From Parundibacterium terreum (GTDB lineage: Bacteria; Pseudomonadota; Gammaproteobacteria; Burkholderiales; Burkholderiaceae_D), in NCBI RefSeq assembly GCF_014636315.1, contig NZ_BMED01000001.1, positions 873,941-937,940 of the forward strand: a stretch of 64,000 nt of DNA, written 5' to 3'. Below are positions 1-8,697 of this stretch, in pieces; position 1 is the first letter of the stretch; every line of letters begins with the position of its first letter. A program made the translations under genes and the position numbers. The notes under the pieces were generated by a model. The model had not been told where the DNA came from. It made no database searches and was given only the letters and a program-made list of their open reading frames with translations.

Positions 1-201
1 CGCCCGGAAATGCACAGGATACATCACCAATACCAGCGCCACCGCAATAACTATGGCGATATTACCTGGTGGGATATGCTGTTCGGCACTTATGAGAATC
101 CGGCAAGCTGGGATGATCGCTGCGGGTTTGACGATGAGAAGGAACAGCGCCTGCCTGCGATGCTGGCTTTTCGTAATCTGCACGATGAACAGCAAAAATA
201 G
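1..201 (+). CDS. Fatty-acid hydroxylase / sterol desaturase family protein, C-terminal part only
   Basis: The reading frame is open from the first base, so the gene begins outside the window and only about 67 C-terminal residues are visible. They carry the last histidine cluster (MHRIHHQ), the YGDITWWD segment and LFGTY, which is how the di-iron membrane hydroxylase superfamily usually ends. These enzymes hydroxylate or desaturate lipids at the membrane. A complete relative lies at 6739-7584. It converges on the copper operon, and a hairpin separates the two. The family call is fairly safe; the substrate is unknown. Confidence 0.75.
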   Translation, partial: RPEMHRIHHQYQRHRNNYGDITWWDMLFGTYENPASWDDRCGFDDEKEQRLPAMLAFRNLHDEQQK

Positions 202-223
202 CAGGCCGATGCATTCGGCCTGC
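201..223 (-). terminator. Terminator of the leftward copper operon
   Basis: A perfect 9-bp inverted repeat (GCAGGCCGA / TCGGCCTGC) with a 5-base loop. Read leftward it is followed by TATTTTTG, so it fits a rho-independent terminator for the genes at 244-5002. There is no T run on the rightward side. Confidence 0.7.
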
Positions 224-243
224 CATCGGCACATCTGCAATAT

Positions 244-585
244 TTACTTCACCAGCTCCAGCTCAGTCACGGCAATCGCGCCTTCCGCCTTCTCTGCACG
301 GAAACGCACCTTGTCCCCCACCTTCACCTTGTCCAGTATGGCAGGATCTTTCGCGCGGAAGACCATGGTCATGCCGGGCATGTCCAGGTTGGTAATATCG
401 CCGTGTTTCAGCGTGATTTTTCCCGTTGCTTTATGTATCTTTTTAACTTCACCATCGGTCATGCCGGAGCCGGACGCAGCCTCCCCCTGGCTCGTTATTG
501 CCGCCTGGTTTTCAGCGGCGCCTGCTAGCGGGGCAGCCATGGCTACAAGCAGTGACAGCATCAGGGATGTCAATAATTTATTCAT
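244..585 (-). CDS. CusF-like periplasmic copper-binding protein
   Basis: 113 residues with an N-terminal signal peptide ending near AGAAE. The mature part matches the small CusF beta-barrel: GEVKKIHKATGKITLKHG, then DMPGMTMVF, which supplies the Met ligands and the aromatic partner for Cu(I), then VKVGDKVRF. CusF proteins carry periplasmic Cu(I)/Ag(I) to efflux or oxidase partners. It is the last gene of the leftward copper operon, 58 bp after the cupredoxin gene. No CusA/CusB pump gene is visible nearby, so the partner here may be the multicopper oxidase or a pump encoded elsewhere. Confidence 0.88.
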   Translation of the reverse strand: MNKLLTSLMLSLLVAMAAPLAGAAENQAAITSQGEAASGSGMTDGEVKKIHKATGKITLKHGDITNLDMPGMTMVFRAKDPAILDKVKVGDKVRFRAEKAEGAIAVTELELVK

Positions 586-643
586 GATTATTCGTTCTCT
601 ATAAAATGGGTTTGATGCACTTCAGGCATAGGATTGAAGACAG

Positions 644-1159
644 TCAATGAGAGTGGCCGGCAGGGTCTGGCGCGGCCTTAGCCTTGGCAACATCGATCTT
701 GCCCTTCATGCCGGCGTCGTAATGGCCTGGCTGCAGGCAAGCAAAGTCCACTTTGCCGGCCCGGGTGAATTGCCAGACGATTTCACCGCTTTGCCCTGCT
801 GCCAGCGTGACCATGCCGGGATCGCTGTGCTCCATCTCCGGGTTCTTCTTCATCAATTCATAATGCTCTTTCAGTTCTTTCTCCGTTCCCAGGACAAACT
901 CATGCTTGAGGCTGCCGGCGTTCCTGATCACAAAACGCACCGTTTCACCCTGCCTGACCTGGATGTTCGCCGGCGTAAAGCGCATATCGTCGCTCATGTC
1001 GACTTTGACAGTCCGTGAGGCCGCGCTCGCCTTGCCCGGTTTGCCTATCGCCTCGTCGTCGTGCGCATGCCCACCGGCATGCGTGCCGGATGCCACTGCA
1101 GCACCTGCGAACAGGCACAGCACCAATGCGGAGATACTGGCTTTCAATGTATTTTTCAT
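644..1159 (-). CDS. Periplasmic cupredoxin (plastocyanin-like copper protein)
   Basis: 171 residues with a signal peptide (residues 1-23), a His-rich linker (HAGGHAHDDE) and a cupredoxin fold. Type 1 copper ligands are visible: His86 in LKHEF, Cys141, His146 and Met151 in CLQPGHYDAGM. A Met/His-rich insert between them (MKKNPEMEHSDPGM) may bind extra copper. It lies 33 bp after the multicopper oxidase gene, so it probably either stores or buffers copper or passes electrons to that oxidase. This resembles the CopI-type cupredoxins of copper-resistance clusters. Family confidence is high; the precise role is inferred. Confidence 0.88.
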   Translation of the reverse strand: MKNTLKASISALVLCLFAGAAVASGTHAGGHAHDDEAIGKPGKASAASRTVKVDMSDDMRFTPANIQVRQGETVRFVIRNAGSLKHEFVLGTEKELKEHYELMKKNPEMEHSDPGMVTLAAGQSGEIVWQFTRAGKVDFACLQPGHYDAGMKGKIDVAKAKAAPDPAGHSH

Positions 1160-1192
1160 GCTTGCTCCCTGAGATTTTTACTGTCGTTCAAC

Positions 1193-2638
1193 TTAACCAT
1201 GGTTCATCTTGCCGACGGGCTTGCGCACCTGCACTTCCACTTCCGGCTGGTTCTTTTTCTCGGTCGGCATACCCTTGCTGCTAGCGGTATCCGCCCGGGC
1301 ACGCACAGGCTCTGCGACCTTGCCGGTCCATTCATGCGCAACCGTGCCGGGAGGATGTTTGTACCAGCCGGGATCTTTGTAATCGCCCGGCTTTTGGTCC
1401 TTGCGTACCTTGACCACGCTGAACATGCCGCCCATCTCCACGCTGCCAAACGGGCCGTCGCCTGTCATCATTGGCGCGGTGTTGTCCGGAACAGGCATTT
1501 CCATCTCTATCATATCGGCCATGCCGCGCTCTCCCATGACCATGTAATCGGGGATCAGGCTATTGATTTGCTTGGCAACGCCGGTATGGTCCACGCCTAT
1601 CATCGTCGGTACTTCATGCCCCATCGCATTCATCGTGTGATGCGCCTTGTGGCAATGGAAGGACCAGTCACCCTCTTCATCCGCCAAAAACTCTATCTGC
1701 CGCATCTGGCCGACCGCGATATCGGTTGTCACCTCCGGCCAGCGCGCGCTGCGCGGCACCGGGCCTCCATCGGTTCCGGTGACCTGGAACTCATGCCCAT
1801 GTATATGGATAGGGTGATTGGTCATCGTCAGGTTTCCCACGCGTATGCGAACCTTGTCGTTCTTGCGCACGACCAGCGGATCAATGCCGGGAAACACGCG
1901 GCTGTTCCAGCTCCACAGATTAAAGTCCAGCATCGTCATTACCTTGGGCGTGTAGGCGCCGGGATCGATATCGTAGGAATTGAGCAGGAACACAAAATCG
2001 CGGTCCACTTCATCGATCTGCGGGTGTTTGCCCTTGGGATGGGTCACCCAGGAGCCCATCATGCCCATCGCCATTTGCACCATCTCGTCGGCATGCGGGT
2101 GATACATGAAGGTGCCCGGCCTGCGGGCGACAAATTCATACACAAAAGTTTTTCCGGGAGGGATGGATTTTTGCGTCAGGCCGGAGACGCCATCCATGCC
2201 ATTGGGCAGCCGCTGCCCATGCCAGTGCACGCTGGTGTGCTCCGGCAGCTTGTTGGTGACAAAGATGCGCACGCGGTCCCCCTCTACCACTTCTAGCGTC
2301 GGCCCCGGCGACTGTCCGTTATAACCCCACAGGTGCGCCTTGAAGCCGGGAGCCATCTCGCGCACGACAGGCTCCGCCACCAAATGAAACTCCTTGATAC
2401 CATTATTCATGCGCCAGGGCAGCGTCCAGCCATTCAGCGTAACGACAGGGTTGTACGGACGCCCATTATTGGGGACTAGCGGCGGCATGGTATCCGGCGA
2501 GGTTTGCATCACCGGCTCAGGCAAGGCGGCCATCGCCACCTTGCTGACCGAAGCCGCCGTGGCAGCTGCGGTAATTCCCGCTATGCTCGCACCTAAGCTT
2601 GCACCTAAGCCACTGAGAAAATTTCTTCTTGAACTCAT
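1193..2638 (-). CDS. Tat-exported multicopper oxidase (CopA/CueO-like)
   Basis: 481 residues. The N-terminus has a twin-arginine signal (SSRRNFLSG). Four copper-binding clusters are present in order: HWHG (138-141), HPHAD (180-184), HPIHIHG (275-281) and HCHKAHHTMNAMGH (328-341). The last contains the type 1 Cys and a Met-rich end. Such enzymes oxidise Cu(I) to the less toxic Cu(II) in the periplasm using O2. It sits between the TolC-like gene (25 bp upstream) and the cupredoxin gene (33 bp downstream) in the same operon. It is shorter than Pseudomonas CopA (about 600 residues), so it is better called a CopA-like oxidase than copA proper. Confidence 0.92.
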   Translation of the reverse strand: MSSRRNFLSGLGASLGASIAGITAAATAASVSKVAMAALPEPVMQTSPDTMPPLVPNNGRPYNPVVTLNGWTLPWRMNNGIKEFHLVAEPVVREMAPGFKAHLWGYNGQSPGPTLEVVEGDRVRIFVTNKLPEHTSVHWHGQRLPNGMDGVSGLTQKSIPPGKTFVYEFVARRPGTFMYHPHADEMVQMAMGMMGSWVTHPKGKHPQIDEVDRDFVFLLNSYDIDPGAYTPKVMTMLDFNLWSWNSRVFPGIDPLVVRKNDKVRIRVGNLTMTNHPIHIHGHEFQVTGTDGGPVPRSARWPEVTTDIAVGQMRQIEFLADEEGDWSFHCHKAHHTMNAMGHEVPTMIGVDHTGVAKQINSLIPDYMVMGERGMADMIEMEMPVPDNTAPMMTGDGPFGSVEMGGMFSVVKVRKDQKPGDYKDPGWYKHPPGTVAHEWTGKVAEPVRARADTASSKGMPTEKKNQPEVEVQVRKPVGKMNHG

Positions 2639-2662
2639 TTCGTTTTCCTTGTTCTTCCCGTA

Positions 2663-4087
2663 TCAATGGCCGGCTGCAGGACTATCTGCCTGCATGGCAT
2701 TCGCCGCAGGCAAACCCAGTGCAGGCTTGCCGAGCAAGCTCATTTCCAGATCAGCCTGTGCCAGCCAGAAATCGCGCTTCGCTTCTATTGCGCCGTTCAC
2801 GGCAAGCATTTGCGAACGCGCATCTGCCAGCAAATCAAATACGCCTATCAGCATGCCGTTGTAGCGCAACTGGTTTTCCTCGGAGATGCGCTTCTTCAGC
2901 GGCAAGATTTCATCCCTATAGTGCCTTGCGATGTCATAGCTGGAGCGATATGCCAGATAAGCCTCCCTGACTTCAGAGCGCGCATTGACTGCTGTTTCCG
3001 CAGTGCGGTTCACCGCCTGCATATACAAAGCCTCTGCTTTGGCAACCCTGGCACTGCCCCAGTCAAATAGCGGCAGTTCCAGTGTGATCTGGTAACCTCT
3101 TTCTGTCGGCTGCTCGCGGTAGCTATTGCGTACGGCACCCACTTCCAGCACATTGATGAAACGGCTTACCTTGGACAGGCCCAGATTTTTCGCCAGTTGC
3201 TCGGTGCCGAGGCGGGCGGCCTGCACATCCAGCCTTTGCGACATGGCCAGTTGCTCAATGTTTTCCATGTCTTGCGGCGCCTTGGGCAGATCGGGCAGCT
3301 TCACCGGCAACACAAAAGCAGTCTGCTCACCCCATAATCCCATTAGCCGCGTCAATTTCTCCCGGCTGTGTAGCTGCGCCTGTTCGGCGCGCGCCAGCGA
3401 CAGTGCAGCATCTGCATAAAACCCCTGTTCGCGTGCCTGCTGCAACTTGTTGAAATTGCCGGCCTGCTGCATGCGCCTGGCCAACTCTGACCCTGCGTCC
3501 GCCGCTTTCTTTACTTGCTGCATATACAGCATGGATTCGTCCGCCGCCACCGCCATGTAATAGGCCTTGCGGGTTTCTGCAGCGAGCGACAGTACTTGCC
3601 CGGCAGCGTCGCGCTTGGCCTGTTCAAAGCGGTGTCCTTCCATTTGCCGGACATAGGGCATGGTCAGCAATTGCGCAATATTGAATTGCAGGCCGCGATC
3701 AATCTCTACGTCGCTGCCTTGGCGCAAGCGGCCAAAGCTGAAGCCAGGATTGGCAAGACGGCCGGACTGCACAAACTCCGCCTCGGAAATGCCCAGCTCA
3801 TAAAAGGCTGCCTGCAAGCCGCGGTTGTTCAACAGTGCGATCTGTACTGCATCCTCCACACCCAACGGAGATGCAAGCAATTCCTGCACTTTTTTGGAGG
3901 CTGCGTCTTTATCGCTGTCCTCGCGCTGCCAGGAAATATCCTTGTTCAGCTGGCTCTTCGCCACCTGCTCCACGGAAGCAAAACCGCCATCGGTGCTGAA
4001 AGATGCACACGCGCCCAGCAGTAAAGGCAATGCCGCAGCCACCGTCAGCCTGGAATGACGCAAATTGATGTTGAACCTGCTTTTCAT
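2663..4087 (-). CDS. TolC-family outer-membrane efflux lipoprotein
   Basis: 474 residues with a lipoprotein signal (LLLGAC, Cys at residue 27). The body is long and heptad-rich, typical of the outer membrane efflux protein family: GISEAEFVQSGRLANPGFSF near 100, and helical hairpins containing LAAETRKAYY and AEALYMQAVNRT. In copper loci such proteins are the outer-membrane duct of a CusCBA-type pump, but no inner-membrane pump or adaptor gene is adjacent. Its start overlaps the stop of the small upstream gene by 4 bp (ATGA), so translation is probably coupled. Confidence 0.9.
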   Translation of the reverse strand: MKSRFNINLRHSRLTVAAALPLLLGACASFSTDGGFASVEQVAKSQLNKDISWQREDSDKDAASKKVQELLASPLGVEDAVQIALLNNRGLQAAFYELGISEAEFVQSGRLANPGFSFGRLRQGSDVEIDRGLQFNIAQLLTMPYVRQMEGHRFEQAKRDAAGQVLSLAAETRKAYYMAVAADESMLYMQQVKKAADAGSELARRMQQAGNFNKLQQAREQGFYADAALSLARAEQAQLHSREKLTRLMGLWGEQTAFVLPVKLPDLPKAPQDMENIEQLAMSQRLDVQAARLGTEQLAKNLGLSKVSRFINVLEVGAVRNSYREQPTERGYQITLELPLFDWGSARVAKAEALYMQAVNRTAETAVNARSEVREAYLAYRSSYDIARHYRDEILPLKKRISEENQLRYNGMLIGVFDLLADARSQMLAVNGAIEAKRDFWLAQADLEMSLLGKPALGLPAANAMQADSPAAGH

Positions 4088-4446
4088 TTGTCATGCCCAG
4101 TATGGCCGGAATGTTCGGGTGTGGCTGGCTTGACCGGTGCGGCAAGTTCCTTGCCTGCAGGTTTTGCCTGCGCTGCATCCGGCTCCCTGGCCTGTTTCGC
4201 GTAAGTACGCCAGCCGCCAATCCGGCCCGTGTTTTCGTTCAATTGCTTCCAGTCAGACACTTCACTGTCTGCATAAGGACGATAGGTTTGCAGAGTGGAC
4301 TGGTAGCGCAATGGTGGCACTGATGCCTGCGCGTCCAGCGGATCGGCACGCCTGGAATGCGCCGCTTCCGCCTGCGCCAGCACATGCAAAGGCATCGCCG
4401 ACAGCATGCAGCACGCAAATATCCTCGTTAAAAAAGAAGGATTCAT
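4084..4446 (-). CDS. Small exported protein of the copper operon, unknown function
   Basis: 120 residues. An N-terminal signal peptide (cleavage near VLAQA) leads into a polar, Ala/Pro-rich mature protein with the conserved-looking core YQSTLQTYRPYADSEVSDW, then GGWRTYA, and a His-containing tail (HSGHTGHDK) that could bind metal. A GAGG Shine-Dalgarno lies before the ATG. Its stop overlaps the start of the TolC-like gene. I remember similar small proteins beside copper oxidase operons in betaproteobacteria but cannot give it a function. Confidence 0.75.
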   Translation of the reverse strand: MNPSFLTRIFACCMLSAMPLHVLAQAEAAHSRRADPLDAQASVPPLRYQSTLQTYRPYADSEVSDWKQLNENTGRIGGWRTYAKQAREPDAAQAKPAGKELAAPVKPATPEHSGHTGHDK

Positions 4447-4624
4447 GAAGACCTCGTATCGAATATCTTGGATAGTCCTGATGCGGCAGCTCAGCTAGAA
4501 CTCAGCTATAACCCAGCCACAACCAAGCAGCATCAGGCAAGGGCAAGACTATGGCTTGCATTGGTAGTTTGCATAAGTGCGCACACCTATCAAGGCGCTA
4601 CGCGGAAAAGCAAAGCTAGAGGGG
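4447..4624 (-). promoter_or_regulatory. Probable promoter region of the copper operon
   Basis: 178 bp without a gene between the small His-rich membrane protein and the five-gene run 4446 to 244. Since the five genes are separated by gaps of 58 bp or less or overlap, the promoter most likely lies here. I found no convincing CueR-type or CopR-type palindrome by eye. Confidence 0.35.
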
Positions 4625-5002
4625 TTATGCCCGGGGAGGCCGTTCCAGGCCATCGCTGATGTGGCCCAGGTGGGAAGAAAAAACCAGGTCGATTTTTTCG
4701 GAAGAAGGAGGAAGTATTTCAGGATCCGACAAAGCCGTCACCATCACGGCGCCTATACAGCAGGCCGCGCAAGAACTGCATTTATCCTTGGCCATGGCAC
4801 CGGATGCATGTTGATCGGAGCTTTGTGTTGCGTCAGTTTTTTTTGCGACATCATGGTGGTGATGTGCATGCCCGCCCTGCTCTGCGACGGCCACATGATG
4901 ATGCTCCGCACCACAAAACAGCATGGTTGCCGCAGCGATGCCCTGAACGGGTATCGCCAGCATCAACAGCCATAGCAGGAAGAGTGGGGCCAGCTTTTTC
5001 AT
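4625..5002 (-). CDS. His/Cys-rich small exported protein, DUF2946-like
   Basis: 125 residues: a signal peptide or first membrane segment (1-25), a histidine-rich stretch (EHHHVAV, HAHHHHDV), a cysteine cluster KCSSCAACCIGA near residues 75-86, and the ending DGLERPPRA. This resembles the DUF2946-type proteins seen next to copper genes in Burkholderiales; a second, clearer DUF2946 protein is at 36661. The His and Cys clusters suggest metal binding or sensing in the periplasm, but no activity is established. It lies upstream of, and on the same strand as, the copper operon. Confidence 0.72.
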   Translation of the reverse strand: MKKLAPLFLLWLLMLAIPVQGIAAATMLFCGAEHHHVAVAEQGGHAHHHHDVAKKTDATQSSDQHASGAMAKDKCSSCAACCIGAVMVTALSDPEILPPSSEKIDLVFSSHLGHISDGLERPPRA

Positions 5003-5080
5003 GCCAAGGATTATAGCTTAATTTGTCAGTGCGGCAAGTAGCCGGCTTTTGCAGGCCAGATTATCAAGCAGCCAAACCGC

Positions 5081-5512
5081 TTACGACGTTGTTACAGCGT
5101 GCGCAAAACGCTTACCCATGCTGACCAGCTCTTCCAGTTCATAGCCCATCGCATGGTAAAAACCGATTGCCGCTGCATTCGCTGTGCGCGTCTGCAAATT
5201 GATCTTGGTGCATCCTCTTGCCATCAGTTCGTGCTCGGCATGGCGCAGCAATTCTGTCGCCAGTTTTTTCCTGCGGTGCGCTGGATCGATCGCCAGCAAA
5301 TACAGCCAGCCGCGGTGGCCATCGTAACCGCACAGCATGGTACCGATGACCTGGCCGTCGATTTCGCCGACAAAGAACAACTCAGGCTGGCATTCCAGCT
5401 TCTGGTTAATGGCTACCGCAGCCGCGCTGTGTGGCGGATCATACGGAAAAACCTCTTGCCACAAAGCACTGACAGCCGCGGTATCTGATTCTTTGAAAAT
5501 CCGTATTTTCAT
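5081..5512 (-). CDS. GNAT-family N-acetyltransferase, YpeA-like
   Basis: 143 residues counted from MKIRIFKE; the longer frame to 5611 adds residues that do not look like the family. The GNAT core is clear: LFFVGEIDGQVIGTMLCGYDGHRG, LLAIDPAHRRKKLATELL (acetyl-CoA pyrophosphate loop) and ARGCTKINLQ, ending with IGFYHAMGYELEELVSMGKR. Order and wording match E. coli YpeA closely. The acceptor substrate is unknown. It is a single gene, on the same strand as the LysR gene upstream but 116 bp away. Confidence 0.86.
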   Translation of the reverse strand: MKIRIFKESDTAAVSALWQEVFPYDPPHSAAAVAINQKLECQPELFFVGEIDGQVIGTMLCGYDGHRGWLYLLAIDPAHRRKKLATELLRHAEHELMARGCTKINLQTRTANAAAIGFYHAMGYELEELVSMGKRFAHAVTTS

Positions 5513-5628
5513 AGACAAGCCATCGTAAGAGAAATCAAGCCCCAACGGGGCACCATGTACAGTCTTATGCAAATTACCTGAATTGCGCGTGGCCACTAAC
5601 TGCATCACCACGCATCACCCGAGACTTG

Positions 5629-6606
5629 TCATTCTACCGCTGAATTATTCTTGTGCAGCACCCAGCCTTTTTTTCCTGGCTTTGTGGCCGGCGCAAATTG
5701 CTCGGAAAGTTGCTCTGCGTAGGCCTGCATGCGCTGCACCAGCCATGCAGCCGAAGGAGACAAGCTGCGCCCGGCCAAGGTAACCACCCCCATCTCCGCA
5801 AACAAGGCAGGCTGCCCGGGCCACTCCAGTGCCACCAGCGTACCGGCCTCCAGCTCCGCACTGACTGCGGTATAAGTGGACAACAAGACTCCATCGCTGT
5901 GCAAAGCCACGTACCTCAGCATATTGGGGTTATCGCACACTAGGCTCAGCGCAAGATCATCCGCCGACGGCAATTCCAGGTAGCGCGCCAGCTCTATCCG
6001 GACAGCAGCCGGCAAGCGCACCGAAGCCAGCGGGTAGGCCAGTACCTCGCCGGGATGCTGCAAGCCGGCAGACAACAGTGGATGCCCGGCCCGGCAAAAG
6101 AAACCGCCATACTGGCGCGCCAGCTTCTGTATTGCAATCTTGCGGTTATCTCCAATGCTGCGCACTTCACCGATAAAAAACTCTATCTGCTCATCTTCCA
6201 GATGCTGTACCAGGTATTCCCAGTTATTGGTTTCCACTTCCACCCGCAAGCCGGGATGATCACGCATCAGTTCCGCCAGGATGGGCGGCAGGAAGGTTGC
6301 TCCAGGAAAAGGCCCCGCCCCCAGCTTCACGTCGCCAAGCTCATATTGCTGCATCTGCAGCACTTCGTATTGCAGATTGCCGGCATCCAGCAACAGCTTG
6401 CGCGCGCGTTTTTCCACCTGACGGCCTATGGCTGTCAAGGCGACGCCATGCAAGTCACGGTCAAACAGCCTACCGCCCAGCTCTTCTTCCAGCGTCTGTA
6501 TGCTGCGGCTGAGCGCAGACTGGGTGAGGTGCACTTTCCTGGCTGCCCTGGCAAAGTTCAATTCCTCCGCCAGCACCACCATATGACGCAATTTCCGCAA
6601 ATCCAT
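5629..6606 (-). CDS. LysR-type transcriptional regulator
   Basis: 325 residues. The N-terminal winged helix-turn-helix is typical (LRHMVVLAEELNFARAA, LTQSALSRSIQTLEEELG, LFDR). A periplasmic-binding-protein-like effector domain follows from about residue 90 (GDVKLGAGPFPGATFLPPIL). It diverges from the membrane hydroxylase at 6739 across a 132-bp gap, the usual arrangement for a LysR regulator and its target. The inducer cannot be predicted. The ORF runs past the usual length of about 300 with a polar tail (KPGKKGWVLHKNNS). Confidence 0.92.
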   Translation of the reverse strand: MDLRKLRHMVVLAEELNFARAARKVHLTQSALSRSIQTLEEELGGRLFDRDLHGVALTAIGRQVEKRARKLLLDAGNLQYEVLQMQQYELGDVKLGAGPFPGATFLPPILAELMRDHPGLRVEVETNNWEYLVQHLEDEQIEFFIGEVRSIGDNRKIAIQKLARQYGGFFCRAGHPLLSAGLQHPGEVLAYPLASVRLPAAVRIELARYLELPSADDLALSLVCDNPNMLRYVALHSDGVLLSTYTAVSAELEAGTLVALEWPGQPALFAEMGVVTLAGRSLSPSAAWLVQRMQAYAEQLSEQFAPATKPGKKGWVLHKNNSAVE

Positions 6607-6738
6607 GTCATCCCTTGCAGCCTGAATAAGTCACCAATGAGTAAAAATCATCGTATTCACAATAATAATGCATTGGACAGCTTAAGCAATCAAGAGAAGA
6701 ATGAGCCGAAACCATAAGAACCACCACGGAGACCAAAG
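6607..6738. promoter_or_regulatory. Divergent control region, LysR gene / membrane hydroxylase
   Basis: 132 bp between the two divergent starts, AT-rich in the middle (around ATTCACAATAATAATGC). A LysR-type box is expected here from the gene order, but I could not pick a unique T-N11-A site with confidence. Confidence 0.4.
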
Positions 6739-7584
6739 ATGAATCCTGTGCAAACCATATTGATTACGGCGATTTTTGTCGGCTTCGGCCTGGCGGAGGT
6801 CATATCCGGCCGCTATAAGCGCCTGAGCATCGCGCGTGACGACTGGAAAGTGGAGTCGGTGATGCTGCTGCTTTTGCTGGTATTGATACAGCCGGGCATT
6901 TTCCTGGGCATCAACTGGCTGGGCCTGCGTTATGCCCCGCAATGGCAAGGGGCATTGGCCTTTTTACCGGCCTGGGGCATGTTCCTGGTATTGCTGGTGG
7001 CGGACGATATGACGCAATACTGGTGGCACCGCATCTCGCATTCTCCGTTGCTGTGGCCGCTGCACCGCGCCCATCATTCCGCCGGCTATATGAGCGTACG
7101 TGTGGTGTATAGAAACAATTTCTTTTACTACGCAATGATGCCCGGCTTGTGGATATCCGCCGTGCTGATTTACATGGGTTTCGGCAATGTGTATATCGTC
7201 TATGTCGTGCTGAAGATGCTGGTCATCATAGGCGCGCATAGTGCGGTGCGTTGGGACGAGCCGCTGTACAAGATACGCGCGCTGCATCCGTTGATGTGGG
7301 TAGTGGAACGCACCATTTCCACGCCGGCCACGCACTATGCGCATCACGCCATCACCAATGAAGACGGCATAGGCCACTACAAGGGCAATTTCGGCAATTT
7401 TCTGTTTCTGTGGGATGTACTGTTCGGCACCGCGCTGATCACGCGCCGCTACCCTTCCGTCGTCGGCTTGCAGGACGATATCAGCTACGGCAAGGAGGCC
7501 TGGTCGGCTGAGGTATTTTTCCCGGTGTTTAAATCAACGCGTTCACACTCTGCGCTGGGCAAAGAAAGAATTATTGTGGAGTAA
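6739..7584 (+). CDS. Sterol desaturase / fatty-acid hydroxylase family membrane protein
   Basis: 281 residues with several hydrophobic helices (about 5-20, 35-60, 78-95, 130-160). The di-iron histidine boxes of the superfamily are in order: HRISHS (about 99), HRAHHS (about 110) and HYAHHAITN (about 202-212). The family ending FLWDVLFGTAL follows, then a short tail. Such integral membrane oxygenases hydroxylate or desaturate lipid substrates with O2. It is a full-length relative of the partial gene at the left edge. It is divergent from the LysR gene, which probably controls it. Confidence 0.88.
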   Translation: MNPVQTILITAIFVGFGLAEVISGRYKRLSIARDDWKVESVMLLLLLVLIQPGIFLGINWLGLRYAPQWQGALAFLPAWGMFLVLLVADDMTQYWWHRISHSPLLWPLHRAHHSAGYMSVRVVYRNNFFYYAMMPGLWISAVLIYMGFGNVYIVYVVLKMLVIIGAHSAVRWDEPLYKIRALHPLMWVVERTISTPATHYAHHAITNEDGIGHYKGNFGNFLFLWDVLFGTALITRRYPSVVGLQDDISYGKEAWSAEVFFPVFKSTRSHSALGKERIIVE

Positions 7585-7633
7585 GGCACACGGTAAGGGG
7601 CAAGCGAAATGCCCCCCTCGCAAGACTGCCTTA
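7582..7633. repeat. Nested inverted repeat joining two convergent stop codons
   Basis: Outer arms TAAGGCA (7582-7588) and TGCCTTA (7627-7633) each contain a stop codon, one for the hydroxylase and one for the MipA-like gene. Inner arms GGGGCA (7597-7602) and TGCCCC (7610-7615) form a second stem. There is no T run, so it is at best a weak bidirectional terminator. Confidence 0.4.
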
Positions 7634-8434
7634 GTGGAAACGGTAACTCACCGCCAGCACGCCAGAATCAACAGAATGGCGCCCCACCAGCGGGCTGCGG
7701 CTGATTTCGCTATCCAGCCAGGTCCTGCGCAAATTGGCATTCACATACCAGTTGCCACCCACATTCATCTCGATAAACAACGCAGCGAATGGATTAGTGG
7801 CTCCTCTCGGTGCATAGGCAGCGACGCCGGTGCCAGCCGCCTCCACTGCACTGGTACCGTAGAAATAGCGCGTGTACGCCGCTGATTGATATTCCAGCCC
7901 CAACTGCGGGTAAAACGCGAAGCGTCCGCTATCGATTTCCGCTGCATACATCAGGTTCAACAGGTTGCCCTTGGATTTATTCACGTCACGGTAGACATTG
8001 AAAAAGATCGCCCCCACCGGCGTTACCTGCAGCGTGCCAAGACCCAATGGCAAAGAGTCGCTACGCCGCCCCAGCCTGCCCTTCCCTGCGACAAGCGGCG
8101 TATAACCGTCATCGGAATAACGCGCCGCCAATTCCAGGTTACCGTAGGCAACAGGGAACGTCTTCACGCCGAAGGTGTCTATACGTGCAAACACCGGTCC
8201 GGCATCAAAATTGGCATAGGGTATGGCGGTCTTGTCATGCGACTTGCCGTTGCCGACAACAGCGGGAGCGCTGAAGCCCACGCCTATGTCACCCGCCAAC
8301 CAGGAAGTACTGGCGGCAGCGTTGGCATTGTTAGCATTATTGCCGGCGTCGCCTTCTGCGGCATGGCTGGATATAGCCAGTAAGCCAAGGCAAAGCGTGA
8401 AGCAATTGGCAAGTGTTGAAGTTTTAAGTCGCAT
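7631..8434 (-). CDS. MipA/OmpV family outer-membrane protein
   Basis: 267 residues. The signal peptide ends near SSHAAEG. The rest alternates as expected for an outer-membrane beta-barrel and ends in the aromatic signature VSYRFH. Family marks are WLAGDIGVGFSAP, ARYSDDGYTPL and LGLEYQSAAYTRYFYG, the last typical of MipA/OmpV. Members include MipA, which scaffolds peptidoglycan enzymes, and OmpV porins; the role here is open. The Asn/Ala-rich segment after the signal peptide is low complexity. Confidence 0.85.
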   Translation of the reverse strand: MRLKTSTLANCFTLCLGLLAISSHAAEGDAGNNANNANAAASTSWLAGDIGVGFSAPAVVGNGKSHDKTAIPYANFDAGPVFARIDTFGVKTFPVAYGNLELAARYSDDGYTPLVAGKGRLGRRSDSLPLGLGTLQVTPVGAIFFNVYRDVNKSKGNLLNLMYAAEIDSGRFAFYPQLGLEYQSAAYTRYFYGTSAVEAAGTGVAAYAPRGATNPFAALFIEMNVGGNWYVNANLRRTWLDSEISRSPLVGRHSVDSGVLAVSYRFH

Positions 8435-8697
8435 CTGGAGTCGGGTAAATTGTTATTCTTTGTTACGGCAAGCAATAAGAACGGCGATTGTAGCCTAAGA
8501 TAGCCCCTGAAAGTTGTTAGTTTCACTACTTTTAGCTTGTGGCAGACTTGCATTCAGACTACACTCCGGGTTAATGCGATAAAGCATTTTTTTGTATAGA
8601 ATAGCCGACCAATTAAAAAAACGAATGATGGTCGGGCGCCTGCTACAACTGGTCATACGACCAATAATGACGGCGTGAACGAAGAAGGATTAAGGGA

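Noticed and set aside
1061..2296. 411-codon open frame on the plus strand
   Set aside because: It is antisense to the multicopper oxidase gene, which shows all four copper clusters and a Tat signal. The plus-strand product is His/Arg-rich and matches nothing.
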